Below, one piece after another: positions 1 to 6,080 of a stretch of 6,977 nucleotides of DNA. Source of the stretch: an uncultured Litorilinea sp. (GTDB lineage Bacteria; Chloroflexota; Anaerolineae; Caldilineales; Caldilineaceae); assembly GCA_946885925.1 (NCBI GenBank), contig CAMPHP010000154.1:1-6977 (forward strand), in the 5' to 3' direction. A program made the translations under genes and the position numbers. The notes under the pieces were generated by a model. It was given only the letters and a program-made list of their open reading frames with translations. It was not told the origin of the DNA and did no database searches. Position 1 is the first letter of the stretch; the number at the start of each line of letters is the position of its first letter.

Positions 1-1133
1 TTATTGGCCTAGGGTTGATTTCTGCCTCCCTAGGCCCAACGCTGCCGGCGCTGGCGGCTCAAACCCAAACTGAGCTACGCGAGTGTTCCTTCCTCTTTAC
101 GACGCGCGCCACAGGGTTTCTGCTGGGGTCGTTGCTGGGTGGGCGGCTCTATGACCGGATGCCAGGGCATCCGGTGATGGCGCTTGCACTCCTGGCGATG
201 GGCGCGGGAATGATGGCCGTACCACAGCTACCGCTCCTTTGGGTATTGGCGTTGGTTCTGTTGGGCATTGGCATTGCCGAAGGTGCGTTGGATGTCGGCG
301 GCAATACGCTGTTGGTGTGGGTACACCGCGCGCGTGTGGGGCCTTTTATGAATGGTCTCCACTTTTTCTTTGGCGTAGGCGCATTTCTGGCACCGATTGT
401 GATTGCACAAGCTATGCTGGCGACGGGCGGCATTCGTTGGGGCTATTGGCTGCTGGGGCTTTATGTGGTGCCGGTTGTGTTATGGTTGCTGCGGCTTCCC
501 AGTCCCCAGCATGAAGCGGCACACATCAGTGGCGAGCGCCGCCAAATTCCTGTGAACTGGCCCTTAGTTAGCCTGGTAATGCTCTTTATGTTCGTCTATG
601 CAGGCGCGGAAGTCGGATTGGGTGGCTGGCTTTATACCTATGCTGTGGAAATGAATCTTGCTACTCCTGCGGCTGCTGCCTATCTAACCTCAGCCTATTG
701 GGGCGCATTGACATTGGGCCGTTTGCTCTCAATCCCTATCGCAGCGCGCTTCCGCCCGCGCACCATCCTGTGGGCTGACTTGATCGGCTGTGTGGCGAGC
801 GTCGGCTTGATGATTGTGATGCCAGAAAGCGCATGGGCACTTCGTATCGGTGCTTTTGGCATGGGGCTGTTTATTGCTTCGGTCTTTCCCACTGTACTGA
901 CCTGGTGTGAACGGCGTATGACTATGAGCGGATTGGCAATGAGTATGTTCTTTGTGGGGACAAGCGTGGGCGCAATGTTATGGCCCTGGTTGATCGGTCA
1001 GTTGTTTGACCGTCTTGGCCCTACTGTGACCATGCCCGTGATCTTCGTTGATTTATTGGCGTGCTGCGCCATCTTTGTCTTCTTGATGGCATATGGCGGC
1101 CCACCCAAGACGGAAGTGGAAGAGGCGGCGTGA
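1..1133 (+). CDS. MFS sugar transporter, NaGLT1/FHS-like (5' partial)
   Basis: This is a major facilitator superfamily permease in the cytoplasmic membrane, probably importing a sugar by ion symport. The frame is open from base 3 to the left edge, so the gene begins outside the window; the TTG at 15 lies inside the first membrane helix and is not a credible start. About 376 residues are visible against roughly 390-420 for the family, so perhaps 15-40 residues are missing. Visible marks are LGPTLPALA at the end of helix 1, the loop 2-3 motif LLGGRLYDR (MFS motif A position), HFFFGVGAFLAP in helix 5, and AEVGLGGWLYTYAV in helix 7. About eleven further hydrophobic helices follow, with a central hydrophilic loop around residues 161-182 (counting the TTG as 1). 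The helix 1-2 pattern recalls the NaGLT1/MFSD4 and fucose-glucose-galactose permease branch. Its stop overlaps the kinase start, which suggests transporter and kinase share a substrate. The family call is firm; the substrate is unknown. Confidence 0.9.
   Translation, partial: IGLGLISASLGPTLPALAAQTQTELRECSFLFTTRATGFLLGSLLGGRLYDRMPGHPVMALALLAMGAGMMAVPQLPLLWVLALVLLGIGIAEGALDVGGNTLLVWVHRARVGPFMNGLHFFFGVGAFLAPIVIAQAMLATGGIRWGYWLLGLYVVPVVLWLLRLPSPQHEAAHISGERRQIPVNWPLVSLVMLFMFVYAGAEVGLGGWLYTYAVEMNLATPAAAAYLTSAYWGALTLGRLLSIPIAARFRPRTILWADLIGCVASVGLMIVMPESAWALRIGAFGMGLFIASVFPTVLTWCERRMTMSGLAMSMFFVGTSVGAMLWPWLIGQLFDRLGPTVTMPVIFVDLLACCAIFVFLMAYGGPPKTEVEEAA
1118..1125 (+). promoter_or_regulatory. Ribosome binding site for the FGGY kinase, inside the transporter gene
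   Basis: GGAAGAGG lies four bases before the GTG at 1130 and inside the last codons of the transporter. It decides the kinase start in favour of GTG 1130 over the upstream in-frame TTG at 1061, which would add 23 residues with no family likeness ahead of the conserved KFLALDLGTS. Confidence 0.65.
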
Positions 1134-2503
1134 AATTTCTGGCATTGGATCTAGGCACATCGTTTCTGAAAGGGGCTGTGCTAGAGATCGAGCAAGCGGC
1201 TATCAGCCATGTTTCGCGCAGGCCCTTTCCTGCATCTGTTGCGGGCTTGCCACCACTTCATGTTGAGGTTGATCCTGCTGCAATTGTGGAAGCCACGCAA
1301 GCGTTGCTGGCTGAACTGGCTGAGGCTGCGCCGGATGCCGCAGGGGTGGTGGTTTGCAGCCAAATGCATGGCCTGGTGTTGGCAGATGACCAGGGCAAAG
1401 CGATCTCGAATGCGGTCACTTGGCAAGATCAGCGTATTCTTGAGCCGGTTGGCGCGGGAGAAGGTAGCTACTACGACCAACTGCTTGAACTGTTGGTACC
1501 AGCGGAGATTGCTGCAACTGGCAATGGTCTGAAGCCGAGCCTGCCACTGTGTACACTCTACTGGTGGGCGCGTCAGGGAAAATTGTTGCCTGGTGCGACT
1601 CCCGCTTCTCTGCCTGACTACGTGTTGGCAACGCTATCGGGTACGCCGCCTGTGGCAGAACCGACAATGGCTGCTTCGTTGGGAATGTTGGATTTGACAA
1701 CGGGCAGTTGGCACACAGGAATTCTGCACAAGCTAGGGCTAGATAGATTGGCGTGGCCGCAGGTGGTGGATTTGGCCGCGCCTAGCTATGAACTGCCTGT
1801 GGGCACGCGGCGTTTGCCCTGTTTTGCGCCAGTAGGTGACCATCAGTGTGCATTGGTGGGCGCGCTGCTCCAACCTGGTGAACTGTCGCTCAACATCTCG
1901 ACTGGTTCACAACTAGGGGTGATGGTTCCTACTTTTATCCCTGGACCCTATGAAACACGCCCCTATTTTGATGCGGGTTATTTACAAGCAATTACGCGTA
2001 TTCCAGCCGGACGCGCGCTCAATGCATTGGTCGAGCTGTTGACCGAACTGGCTGAGGCGGAAGGCTACAGGGTGCGCGATCCCTGGGCAACTATCGCCGC
2101 GGCGGTAGAGGCAACACCGCAGACCGATATGCAGATGGATATTAGCTTTTTTGCGAGTCCAGTTGGTGAGCGCGGTGAGATGCTAAACCTCAGCGAGGAG
2201 AATTTGCAGGTGGGCCATCTGTTTCGTGCGGCGTTTCAGGCGATGGCACGCAACTATGGTGTCTGTGCAGAGCGGTTGTCGCCACCTGTGCCGTGGTCAC
2301 AGTTGGTCTTTTCAGGCGGGCTGGCGCAGCGCTTTGGGACGTTGCGCGATGAGATCTGTGCACAGCTTGCGCTGCCCTACCGGCTTTGCCCGACGAACGA
2401 GGACACTTTGCTGGGGCTGTTGGCGCTTGCACGAGTGGCGGCAGGTCATGCACCCACTGTGGCGGCAAGCGTCAGCCAGTTGGCAAATGAAGTTAATTCG
2501 TAA
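1130..2503 (+). CDS. FGGY-family carbohydrate kinase (sedoheptulokinase/xylulokinase-like)
   Basis: Cytoplasmic ATP-dependent sugar kinase of 457 residues, the usual length for FGGY kinases. The start is GTG at 1130, which overlaps the transporter stop as GTGA, so translation is probably coupled. The N-terminal FGGY domain opens with the phosphate-binding motif ALDLGTS (residues 5-11), followed by CSQMHG (76-81) and TWQDQR (97-102), both typical of the xylulokinase/sedoheptulokinase branch. The C-terminal domain carries GDHQ (236-239), whose D237 is the likely catalytic base, then NISTGSQLG, the ATP-binding FSGGLAQ (394-400), and a closing EDTLLGLLALAR helix. SQMHG with WQDQR and GD-x-Q recalls sedoheptulokinase more than glycerol or gluconate kinase, but substrate specificity in this family cannot be read reliably from motifs. 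The neighbouring permease points to an imported ketose or polyol. Family is confident, substrate is not. Confidence 0.9.
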   Translation: MKFLALDLGTSFLKGAVLEIEQAAISHVSRRPFPASVAGLPPLHVEVDPAAIVEATQALLAELAEAAPDAAGVVVCSQMHGLVLADDQGKAISNAVTWQDQRILEPVGAGEGSYYDQLLELLVPAEIAATGNGLKPSLPLCTLYWWARQGKLLPGATPASLPDYVLATLSGTPPVAEPTMAASLGMLDLTTGSWHTGILHKLGLDRLAWPQVVDLAAPSYELPVGTRRLPCFAPVGDHQCALVGALLQPGELSLNISTGSQLGVMVPTFIPGPYETRPYFDAGYLQAITRIPAGRALNALVELLTELAEAEGYRVRDPWATIAAAVEATPQTDMQMDISFFASPVGERGEMLNLSEENLQVGHLFRAAFQAMARNYGVCAERLSPPVPWSQLVFSGGLAQRFGTLRDEICAQLALPYRLCPTNEDTLLGLLALARVAAGHAPTVAASVSQLANEVNS

Positions 2504-2554
2504 TATCAGTCGTAGCAACCTGAGTTAATTTTAGAAAGCAATGAGGAGAACCTT

Positions 2555-3517
2555 ATGCCCCTGTTGTTTGATATGCCCTTTGAACAGCTTAAAACATATC
2601 AAGGGACAAATCCCCGCCCGGCAGACTTTGACGATTTTTGGGATAAGAGCTTGGCAGAATTGTGTGAAGTTGATCCCCAGGCAGAACTGATTCCCGCGGA
2701 CTTTCAGACCAACTTTGCCGATTGTTTTGACCTTTACTATACGGGATTGGGTGGCGCACGCATTCATGCCAAATTGCTACGTCCCAAGCATGCACCCGAA
2801 CCGCACCCCGCTGTGCTGATGTTCCACGGTTATTCAGGGAGCGCGGGCGACTGGTTTGACAAGCTTGGCTATGTGGCTCAGGGTTATACTGTGGCGGCGA
2901 TGGATTGTCGCGGGCAAGGTGGATTGTCTGAGGACAAAGGCGGTGTGGCCGGCTGGACGTTGCGAGGGCATATTGTCCGTGGGTTGAGCGACAAGCCGGA
3001 GAATCTGCTTTACCGTTACATTTATCTGGACACGGTGCAGTTGGCACGCGTCGTAATGGGGATGCCTGATGTTGACCCGGATCGGGTCGGCGCAACGGGG
3101 GGAAGTCAGGGTGGTGGCTTGACGTTAGCCTGTGTGGGGCTGGAGCCACGCATTAAATTGGCCGCACCCGTCTTTCCGTTTCTCTGTGACTATCGCCGGG
3201 TCTGGCAGAAAGACCTTGCCAAGAATGCCTATTTGGAACTGGATGAATACTTCCGCCGCTTTGACCCATTGCATGAGAAGGAAGAGGAGATCTTTACCAA
3301 GTTGGGCTATATTGATGTGCAATTCCTTGCGCCTCGCATCAAAGCTGAGGTGCTCATGGGCGTGGGATTGATGGATGAGGTCTGTCCCCCTTCTACTCAG
3401 TTCGCGGCCTATAACAAGATTAATAGCAAAAAGTCATTGCGGGTCTACCCCGATTTTAAGCATGAAGCGCTGCCTGGCAACAACGACGCTATCTTCCAGT
3501 TCTTGAGCCAACTGTAG
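2555..3517 (+). CDS. Acetyl xylan esterase / cephalosporin-C deacetylase family (CE7, AXE1)
   Basis: Alpha/beta hydrolase of 320 residues that removes acetyl groups from small acetylated sugars and xylo-oligosaccharides; the length is typical of CE7. The N-terminus has the family signature RPADFDDFWDKSL. Next come the oxyanion segment FHGYSG (Y93), the hallmark DCRGQGG, and the nucleophile elbow GGSQGGG with S184. D274 in GLMDEVCPP and H303 in FKHEALPG complete a Ser-Asp-His triad, so the enzyme looks intact. No signal peptide or membrane segment is seen, so it should act in the cytoplasm on substrate already imported, as known CE7 enzymes do. The ATG at 2555 follows GAGGAGA (2543-2549) with a five-base spacer. 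It lies 51 bases after the kinase, with no clear terminator between, and so is probably in the same transcript. It ends in tandem in-frame stops, TAG TGA. Natural CE7 proteins act on many acetyl esters, so xylan itself need not be the substrate. Confidence 0.93.
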   Translation: MPLLFDMPFEQLKTYQGTNPRPADFDDFWDKSLAELCEVDPQAELIPADFQTNFADCFDLYYTGLGGARIHAKLLRPKHAPEPHPAVLMFHGYSGSAGDWFDKLGYVAQGYTVAAMDCRGQGGLSEDKGGVAGWTLRGHIVRGLSDKPENLLYRYIYLDTVQLARVVMGMPDVDPDRVGATGGSQGGGLTLACVGLEPRIKLAAPVFPFLCDYRRVWQKDLAKNAYLELDEYFRRFDPLHEKEEEIFTKLGYIDVQFLAPRIKAEVLMGVGLMDEVCPPSTQFAAYNKINSKKSLRVYPDFKHEALPGNNDAIFQFLSQL

Positions 3518-3570
3518 TGAGTTAGCTAAAGGGTGGCTGGGACTTTTTGCAGGAATAAAAGGAGATACTC

Positions 3571-4506
3571 ATGGAATATCGACAGCTAGGTAAATCAGGG
3601 TTGCGCGTCTCGGCGATTGGGCTGGGCACCAATCAATTTGGCGGTAAAGTAGATCAGGCCGGCGTTAATCAAATTATTGATGGCGCAATAGACTTGGGCA
3701 TTAACCTCATCGACACTGCTGATGGCTATACAAAGGGGCGGTCGGAAGAGACGCTGGGCGTTGCTCTTAAGGGCAAGTGGCATAAAGTCGTGTTAGCGAC
3801 TAAGGTTTATAACCCCACAGGTGATGGTCCAAATGATTATGGCGCATCGCGCTATCACATCATCAATGGTGTTGAGGGTTGCTTGAGGCGGCTGCAGAAT
3901 GACTATATTGATGTATTGCAGATGCACCGCTACGATGTGACTACGCCAATTGATGAAACGCTGCGTGCATTGGATGATCTGGTGACAGCGGGAAAGGTGC
4001 GTTACATCGGCGCGTCGAACTATATGGCGTGGCAGCTTGCGGAAGCCAATCTACTGGCTGATTTTCGTGGATGGACGCGCTTTGTCAGTATTCAGAATCA
4101 TTACCACATGTTTGAGCGGGATTTAGAGCGCGAAGTGCTGCCCTACTGCAAGACGCACACTGTTGGCATCTTGCCCTTCTTCCCTCTGGCTGGTGGCTTT
4201 CTGACAGGCAAGTACCGTCGCGGGGAACCTGCACCTGCTGGGTCGCGCGGTGAGTCCAGCCCCTATGTGCAGAAGTACATGACTGACGCTAACTATGACA
4301 AGCTTGAGGCGTTGGAGGCTTGGGCGAAGGAGCGCGGTCATAGTATGGCTGAATTAGCGCATGCGTGGCTCTTGGCCCACCCTGAAGTAAGCTCGGTTAT
4401 CTCCGGTGCGACCCGTCTGGAGCAGGTGCAGGCCAATGCTGCTAGCGCGGATTGGAAGCTATCAGCGGATGAGTTGGCGGAAGTTAATAAGATCCTAGAT
4501 AGTTAA
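3571..4506 (+). CDS. Aldo/keto reductase
   Basis: NAD(P)H-dependent oxidoreductase of 311 residues with the (alpha/beta)8 barrel of the AKR superfamily, interconverting sugar aldehydes or ketones and alcohols, or oxidising an aldose to its lactone. The opening MEYRQLGKSGLRVS and SAIGLGTNQFGG is typical of the bacterial YhdN/L-glyceraldehyde-3-phosphate reductase-like groups. The catalytic tetrad is complete: D48 and Y53 (LIDTADGYTKGRSEETLG), K78 (LATKVYNP) and H119 (VLQMHRYD). Cofactor-side motifs GASN (147-150), FPLAGGFLTGKY and VISGATRLEQVQAN are present. The ATG at 3571 has a strong AAGGAGA (3559-3565) with a five-base spacer and lies 53 bases after the esterase. Context suggests reduction or oxidation of the sugar handled by its neighbours, for example as an aldose 1-dehydrogenase, but nothing in the sequence fixes substrate or preferred cofactor. 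Confidence 0.93.
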   Translation: MEYRQLGKSGLRVSAIGLGTNQFGGKVDQAGVNQIIDGAIDLGINLIDTADGYTKGRSEETLGVALKGKWHKVVLATKVYNPTGDGPNDYGASRYHIINGVEGCLRRLQNDYIDVLQMHRYDVTTPIDETLRALDDLVTAGKVRYIGASNYMAWQLAEANLLADFRGWTRFVSIQNHYHMFERDLEREVLPYCKTHTVGILPFFPLAGGFLTGKYRRGEPAPAGSRGESSPYVQKYMTDANYDKLEALEAWAKERGHSMAELAHAWLLAHPEVSSVISGATRLEQVQANAASADWKLSADELAEVNKILDS

Positions 4507-4536
4507 CGCAAGTTGCTAGGTAACCTGTAGTTCACA

Positions 4537-4627
4537 CTGTCATTCCGACGCAGAAGGGGATTCCTCCCTCCGGTGGGCTGGGGAGCCCTCTGGGCCCCAC
4601 TTCGTGATCGGAATGACGGGCTGACAG
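4537..4627. repeat. Imperfect palindromic intergenic repeat with GTCATTCCGA / TCGGAATGAC ends
   Basis: A perfect 10-base inverted repeat, GTCATTCCGA at 4539-4548 and TCGGAATGAC at 4608-4617, encloses 59 bases. The interior continues the pairing loosely (CAGAAGGGG against CCCCACTTCG) and contains a small hairpin, GGGCT-GGGG-AGCCC (4575-4588). CTGTCA (4537-4542) and TGACAG (4622-4627) give slightly wider alternative ends. The form matches the widespread REP/MITE-like intergenic repeats that begin GTCATTCCGA and continue into a GGAATC-like stretch. Transcribed, it would fold into a long hairpin that could end or protect a message. No transposase is encoded here. Confidence 0.75.
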
Positions 4628-4749
4628 GTTTCTCTCTGGCGGAATGACGGCAGATTATCAAAAGGAGCATCACGGTAGCCAAGGTTGTTGGTTTTATGAT
4701 GCTCCAAGATTGTTCTACCTTCAGTCAATCCCTCAACCTACTATCTGGC

Positions 4750-4753
4750 GGAG
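4750..4753 (+). promoter_or_regulatory. Ribosome binding site deciding the dehydratase start
   Basis: GGAG, within GGCGGAG, stands five bases before the ATG at 4759. The alternative in-frame ATGs at 4696 and 4699 have no Shine-Dalgarno and would add about 20 residues unlike the family, whose members begin directly with an MKIQDVQVF-like strand. Confidence 0.6.
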
Positions 4754-4758
4754 TAGCC

Positions 4759-5937
4759 ATGAAAATCCAAGATGTGCAGGTCTTTACCGTCCACGGTTCC
4801 TATCATGGACCGACTTTCCCCTCTGGCGAGCGGCAGGCTCAAGCACTGGACATTTATCCGGAATTCAACCAGAGAAGTGGATCGACTGCTCCGGCAGTGG
4901 GTGCGCCCATGCGTGCAACCTATGTCGAAGTCATCAGCGAAGATGGGCTGAGTGGACTTTGGGGGCCGATCCAAGACTTTCAGAGTTTCTTTATCGTGCG
5001 CCAATTGCGCCCATTTCTGTTGGGGCGCGATGCGCTGGCAACTGAATTGCTCTTTGACCAGATGATCCGTATGGATCGCCACGGGCGGTCGGGTTTATTT
5101 ACCACTGCCGTGAGCGCCGTGGATTGCGCGCTGTGGGATCTGAAGGGGAAGGCATGGGGGCAGCCGGTCTACCGGCTTTTGGGTGGGCCGACGCGTCCTG
5201 CCGTCCCGGCGTATGCGTCTATGCTGGGGTTTAGCGTGGAACCGGACGATGCAGCGACGGTGGCGGCAGCGTATAAGGGGCAGGGATATACGGCCCAGAA
5301 GTGGTTCTTCCGCTACGGCCCTGGTGATGGCGATGCAGGGATGGCATTGAATTTGGAGATGGCCTATGCTGTACGTGAGGCTGTGGGTGATGAGTATACC
5401 CTGATGTTTGATGCGTTTATGGGGTGGAATGTGACCTATGCCAGCGCGATGGTGCGCGCACTGGAATCTGTGCATCCCTATTGGATGGAGGAGCCAATTC
5501 CGCCAGAGCGGGTGAGTGAACTCCGCAGGCTACGTGAGACCTCACGCGTACCGATTGCGACCGGCGAGCATGTCTATACGCGGTGGCAGACCAAGGAGTT
5601 GCTGGTCAACCAAGCAATTGATGTGTTGCAAAATGATCCGGATTGGACTGGTGGCATTAGTGAACTGGTGAAGATTGCCGCACTGGCGTCAAGCTTTGAG
5701 GTGCCATTGGTTGCCCATGGTCATTCGCTGCTGCCAGCGTTGCATGTTGCTGCCAGCCAGTCGCCAGCAACAGTACCTTTTGTCGAATATTTGGTCCGTC
5801 ACCAACCCAGCAAGCAAAACTTTCATCAACCCATTTATACGCCTCAGCATGGCGTAGTCACGCTGCCTGCGATTCCGGGTCTCGGCTTTGCGCTGGACGA
5901 AAGCAAGATTGAGCGACGCGAACCCTGGCAAGTATAG
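4759..5937 (+). CDS. Enolase-superfamily sugar-acid dehydratase, L-rhamnonate dehydratase-like
   Basis: Cytoplasmic Mg-dependent enzyme of 392 residues in the mandelate racemase/muconate lactonizing group, expected to dehydrate an aldonic or uronic acid to a 2-keto-3-deoxy acid. An N-terminal capping domain (to about 130, including ALWDLKGKAWGQPVYRLLGG) is followed by a TIM barrel. Metal ligands are D218 (LMFDAFMGWN), E244 (WMEEPIPP) and E270 (ATGEHVY). The His-Asp acid/base pair is H320 (AHGHS) with D293 (NDPDWTGGIS). The GPGDGDAG stretch after strand 2, the GEH and the D-x-D-W-x-GG-x-x pattern most resemble L-rhamnonate dehydratase, which has GPHDGDAG and QPDVGWCGG. The usual K-x-K is K181-W-F183, so only the first lysine is kept; rhamnonate dehydratase likewise lacks the second. 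All other catalytic residues are intact. Lone location after a repeat-bearing gap leaves it unclear whether it shares the upstream transcript. Superfamily is certain; rhamnonate as substrate is only a lead. Confidence 0.88.
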   Translation: MKIQDVQVFTVHGSYHGPTFPSGERQAQALDIYPEFNQRSGSTAPAVGAPMRATYVEVISEDGLSGLWGPIQDFQSFFIVRQLRPFLLGRDALATELLFDQMIRMDRHGRSGLFTTAVSAVDCALWDLKGKAWGQPVYRLLGGPTRPAVPAYASMLGFSVEPDDAATVAAAYKGQGYTAQKWFFRYGPGDGDAGMALNLEMAYAVREAVGDEYTLMFDAFMGWNVTYASAMVRALESVHPYWMEEPIPPERVSELRRLRETSRVPIATGEHVYTRWQTKELLVNQAIDVLQNDPDWTGGISELVKIAALASSFEVPLVAHGHSLLPALHVAASQSPATVPFVEYLVRHQPSKQNFHQPIYTPQHGVVTLPAIPGLGFALDESKIERREPWQV

Positions 5938-6004
5938 ATTTTCTCACGATAGGTATGCCACAAAGACACAAAGAGAAGAATAAGTCTCACGTAGAGCCGC
6001 GGAG

Positions 6005-6047
6005 GCGCGGAGAGAGATGGTAGTTACTGGTTCTCTCTGCTGCGCGC
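6005..6047 (+). other. Imperfect hairpin within the repeat
   Basis: GCGCG (6005-6009) and AGAGAGA (6011-6017) can pair with CGCGC (6043-6047) and TCTCTCT (6032-6038), separated by small bulges, with a 14-base loop. No T-run follows, so it does not look like an intrinsic terminator. It lies about 17 bases before the SDR ribosome binding site and could affect message stability or start access. Confidence 0.4.
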
Positions 6048-6063
6048 CCGAAGAGAAGTCACA

Positions 6064-6073
6064 AAGGAGAAGG
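6064..6073 (+). promoter_or_regulatory. Ribosome binding site of the SDR gene, formed by the repeat edge
   Basis: AAGGAGAAGG precedes the ATG at 6081 by seven bases (eleven from AAGGAG). It is continuous with the last CACAAAG unit of the repeat, so the repeat appears to supply the translation signal. A second AAGGA at 6075-6079 is too close to the start to serve. Confidence 0.6.
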
Positions 6074-6080
6074 TAAGGAT

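Larger units (their letters stand above)
4507..4758. other. Intergenic gap between aldo/keto reductase and dehydratase genes
   Basis: At 252 bases this is the longest gene-free stretch. Its first half carries the GTCATTCCGA inverted repeat. An 11-base partial copy of the repeat end, CGGAATGACGG, recurs at 4609-4619 and 4640-4650. The remainder to 4758 shows no convincing promoter, terminator or small gene. An AAAAGGAG at about 4659-4667 has no start codon at a usable distance. Confidence 0.6.
5951..6073. repeat. Degenerate 8-base-periodic intergenic repeat (CACAAAGA / CGCGGAGG type)
   Basis: Most of the gap before the SDR gene is low-complexity purine-rich repeat. CACAAAGA occurs twice in tandem (5959-5966, 5967-5974) and CACAAAG again at 6060-6066. 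CGCGGAGG and CGCGGAGA follow each other at 5998-6005 and 6006-6013. Such mixtures of CACAAAG and CGCGGAGG octamers are scattered through intergenic DNA of Chloroflexota and some other environmental bacteria (general knowledge, not checked). The last copy merges with the Shine-Dalgarno of the next gene. It is not a CRISPR array: there are no regular spacers. Confidence 0.65.

Noticed and set aside
1061..1129. Upstream TTG start that would lengthen the kinase by 23 residues
   Set aside because: The added residues overlap the transporter in another frame and look like no FGGY kinase; GTG 1130 has a good Shine-Dalgarno and begins right at the conserved strand.
2589..3149. A 186-codon open frame on the minus strand inside the esterase gene
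   Set aside because: It lies wholly antisense to a gene with a complete CE7 signature and catalytic triad. Its translation is Pro/Arg/Ser-rich without a recognisable domain.
3506..3548. Possible terminator after the esterase (AGCCA pairing with TGGCT, then TTTTT)
   Set aside because: The stem is only five base pairs with a large interior, and the T-run is five bases past the stem; too weak to call, and the next gene follows closely.
4695..4700. TATGAT as a -10 promoter box for the dehydratase
   Set aside because: No -35-like hexamer stands at 16-18 bases upstream.
4696..4758. Upstream ATG ATG start for the dehydratase
   Set aside because: No ribosome binding site precedes it, and the extra residues are not typical of enolase-superfamily N-termini.
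4644..5045. A 133-codon plus-strand frame across the gap and the start of the dehydratase gene
   Set aside because: Mostly overlaps the dehydratase in another frame; the translation is rich in Trp, Cys, His and Arg, as frame shadows usually are, and its start sits in the repeat fragment.
5951..6073. Repeats before the SDR gene considered as a CRISPR array or operator series
   Set aside because: Units are 7-8 bases, degenerate and without even spacers; this fits a dispersed low-complexity intergenic repeat.
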